A stretch of 6,162 nucleotides of DNA. Source: Fidelibacterota bacterium (GTDB lineage Bacteria; Fidelibacterota; Marinisomatia; SCGC-AAA003-L08; TS1B11). Made by a program: the position numbers and the translations under genes. The notes beneath the pieces were generated by a model that saw nothing but the letters and a program-made list of their open reading frames with translations, did not search any database and was not told the DNA's origin. The stretch lies in NCBI GenBank assembly GCA_022564085.1, contig JADFMC010000132.1:1-6162 (forward strand), written 5' to 3'. This document shows, piece after piece, positions 5,833 to 6,162 of the stretch; position 1 is the stretch's first letter; each line of letters opens with the position of its first letter.

Positions 5833-6162
5833 CCGCGCCCAGCGACACCCCGCTGACCGCCGAGGCCTCCGTCCGCCGCCCGGCCAACCGGGATGCCGCA
5901 GCCGACCTGATCCGGCAGGCCCGGGCCGAGCGCTGGAGTATCGGCGCCCCGGCGGCCGACTATCACTGGGACTTATCGCAGTTGCAGGAGCGGCCGGCGT
6001 TCAACCCGGCGGATATGCTACTCACCGTAGAGACCGGTTTGTCGCTGCGCCAGGTCCAGGAGATTGCCCGTGCCGAAAACCTCTGGCTGCCACTGGACTC
6101 CACCATGCCGGAAGTACCGTTGGCGGAGTTGTTGGCCCGGGACGCGTCCCTTAGTTGGCTTA
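5829..6162 (+). CDS. glcE: GlcE-like FAD-binding subunit, N-terminal part, cut by window end
   Basis: The frame starts at an ATG overlapping the glcD stop (ATGA, 5829-5832) and stays open for 111 codons to the window end. Residues 17-34 (RRPANRDAAADLIRQARA) and 57-90, with FNPADMLLTVETGLSL then a helix and LWLPLD, follow the layout of GlcE: substrate-independent helix, 'NPAD-tVeaG', helix, 'lPLDPP'. Position right after glcD supports this. In the expected FAD pyrophosphate-loop region the sequence is short and lacks the usual glycines (WSIGAPAADYHWDLS, residues 36-50). The later 'GGllA' segment reads PLAELLARDASLSW, again without the glycine pair. GlcE is a non-GlcD flavin-fold subunit of the membrane-associated glycolate oxidase; here FAD binding may be weakened or lost. 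The symbol is by synteny and partial similarity. Confidence 0.75.
   Translation, partial: MTAPSDTPLTAEASVRRPANRDAAADLIRQARAERWSIGAPAADYHWDLSQLQERPAFNPADMLLTVETGLSLRQVQEIARAENLWLPLDSTMPEVPLAELLARDASLSWL

Noticed and set aside
5783..6154. 123-residue plus-strand ORF overlapping the glcD end
   Set aside because: It is out of frame with both glcD and the glcE-like gene. It is arginine/proline/glycine-rich shadow sequence, whereas the overlapping frame from 5829 has GlcE features.

Overview
The window is a GC-rich piece of a bacterial chromosome carrying ordinary single-copy genes. It has no RNA genes, insertion sequences, CRISPR arrays or phage signatures. The gene families (ECF sigma factor, PepSY membrane protein, GlcD/GlcE flavoproteins, a biotinyl carrier) are bacterial and typical of a Gram-negative-like heterotroph. 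The sequence alone does not identify the phylum; an environmental, non-model lineage is my guess only.

Layout, left to right. (1) 1-278, plus strand: the C-terminal end of a biotin carboxyl carrier protein whose start lies outside the window. (2) 367-1005, plus: a class I SAM-dependent methyltransferase with a cysteine-rich N-terminus. (3) 1070-1804, minus: a two-helix PepSY-type membrane protein with a TTG start behind a strong ribosome binding site. (4) 1948-2733, plus: a short-chain dehydrogenase/reductase. A perfect 7-bp inverted repeat lies in the gap it shares with the divergent PepSY gene. (5) 2794-3135, minus: a small three-helix membrane protein resembling DUF6249. A strong hairpin sits between its 3' end and that of the SDR gene. 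(6) 3252-4231, plus: an ECF sigma factor and a cysteine-free two-helix membrane protein overlapping by ATGA. This is the layout of a sigma/anti-sigma pair. (7) 4232-4395: a gap holding two hairpins and a plausible unlisted 35-codon minus-strand ORF. (8) 4396-end, plus: glcD, overlapped by ATGA with a glcE-like gene that leaves the window.

Two units look functionally coupled. The first is the sigma factor with its membrane partner, possibly including the divergent small membrane gene. This would be an envelope-signal transcription switch whose partner lacks the usual zinc-binding anti-sigma motif. The second is a GlcD/GlcE 2-hydroxyacid (glycolate or D-lactate) oxidase, with a GlcF iron-sulfur subunit expected downstream. 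The GlcE-like N-terminus lacks the glycine-rich FAD-binding signatures that its partner GlcD keeps. I see no clearly new multi-gene system. The best leads are the unusual anti-sigma candidate, the degenerate GlcE, the small ORF in the 4232-4395 gap, and the palindrome upstream of the SDR gene.
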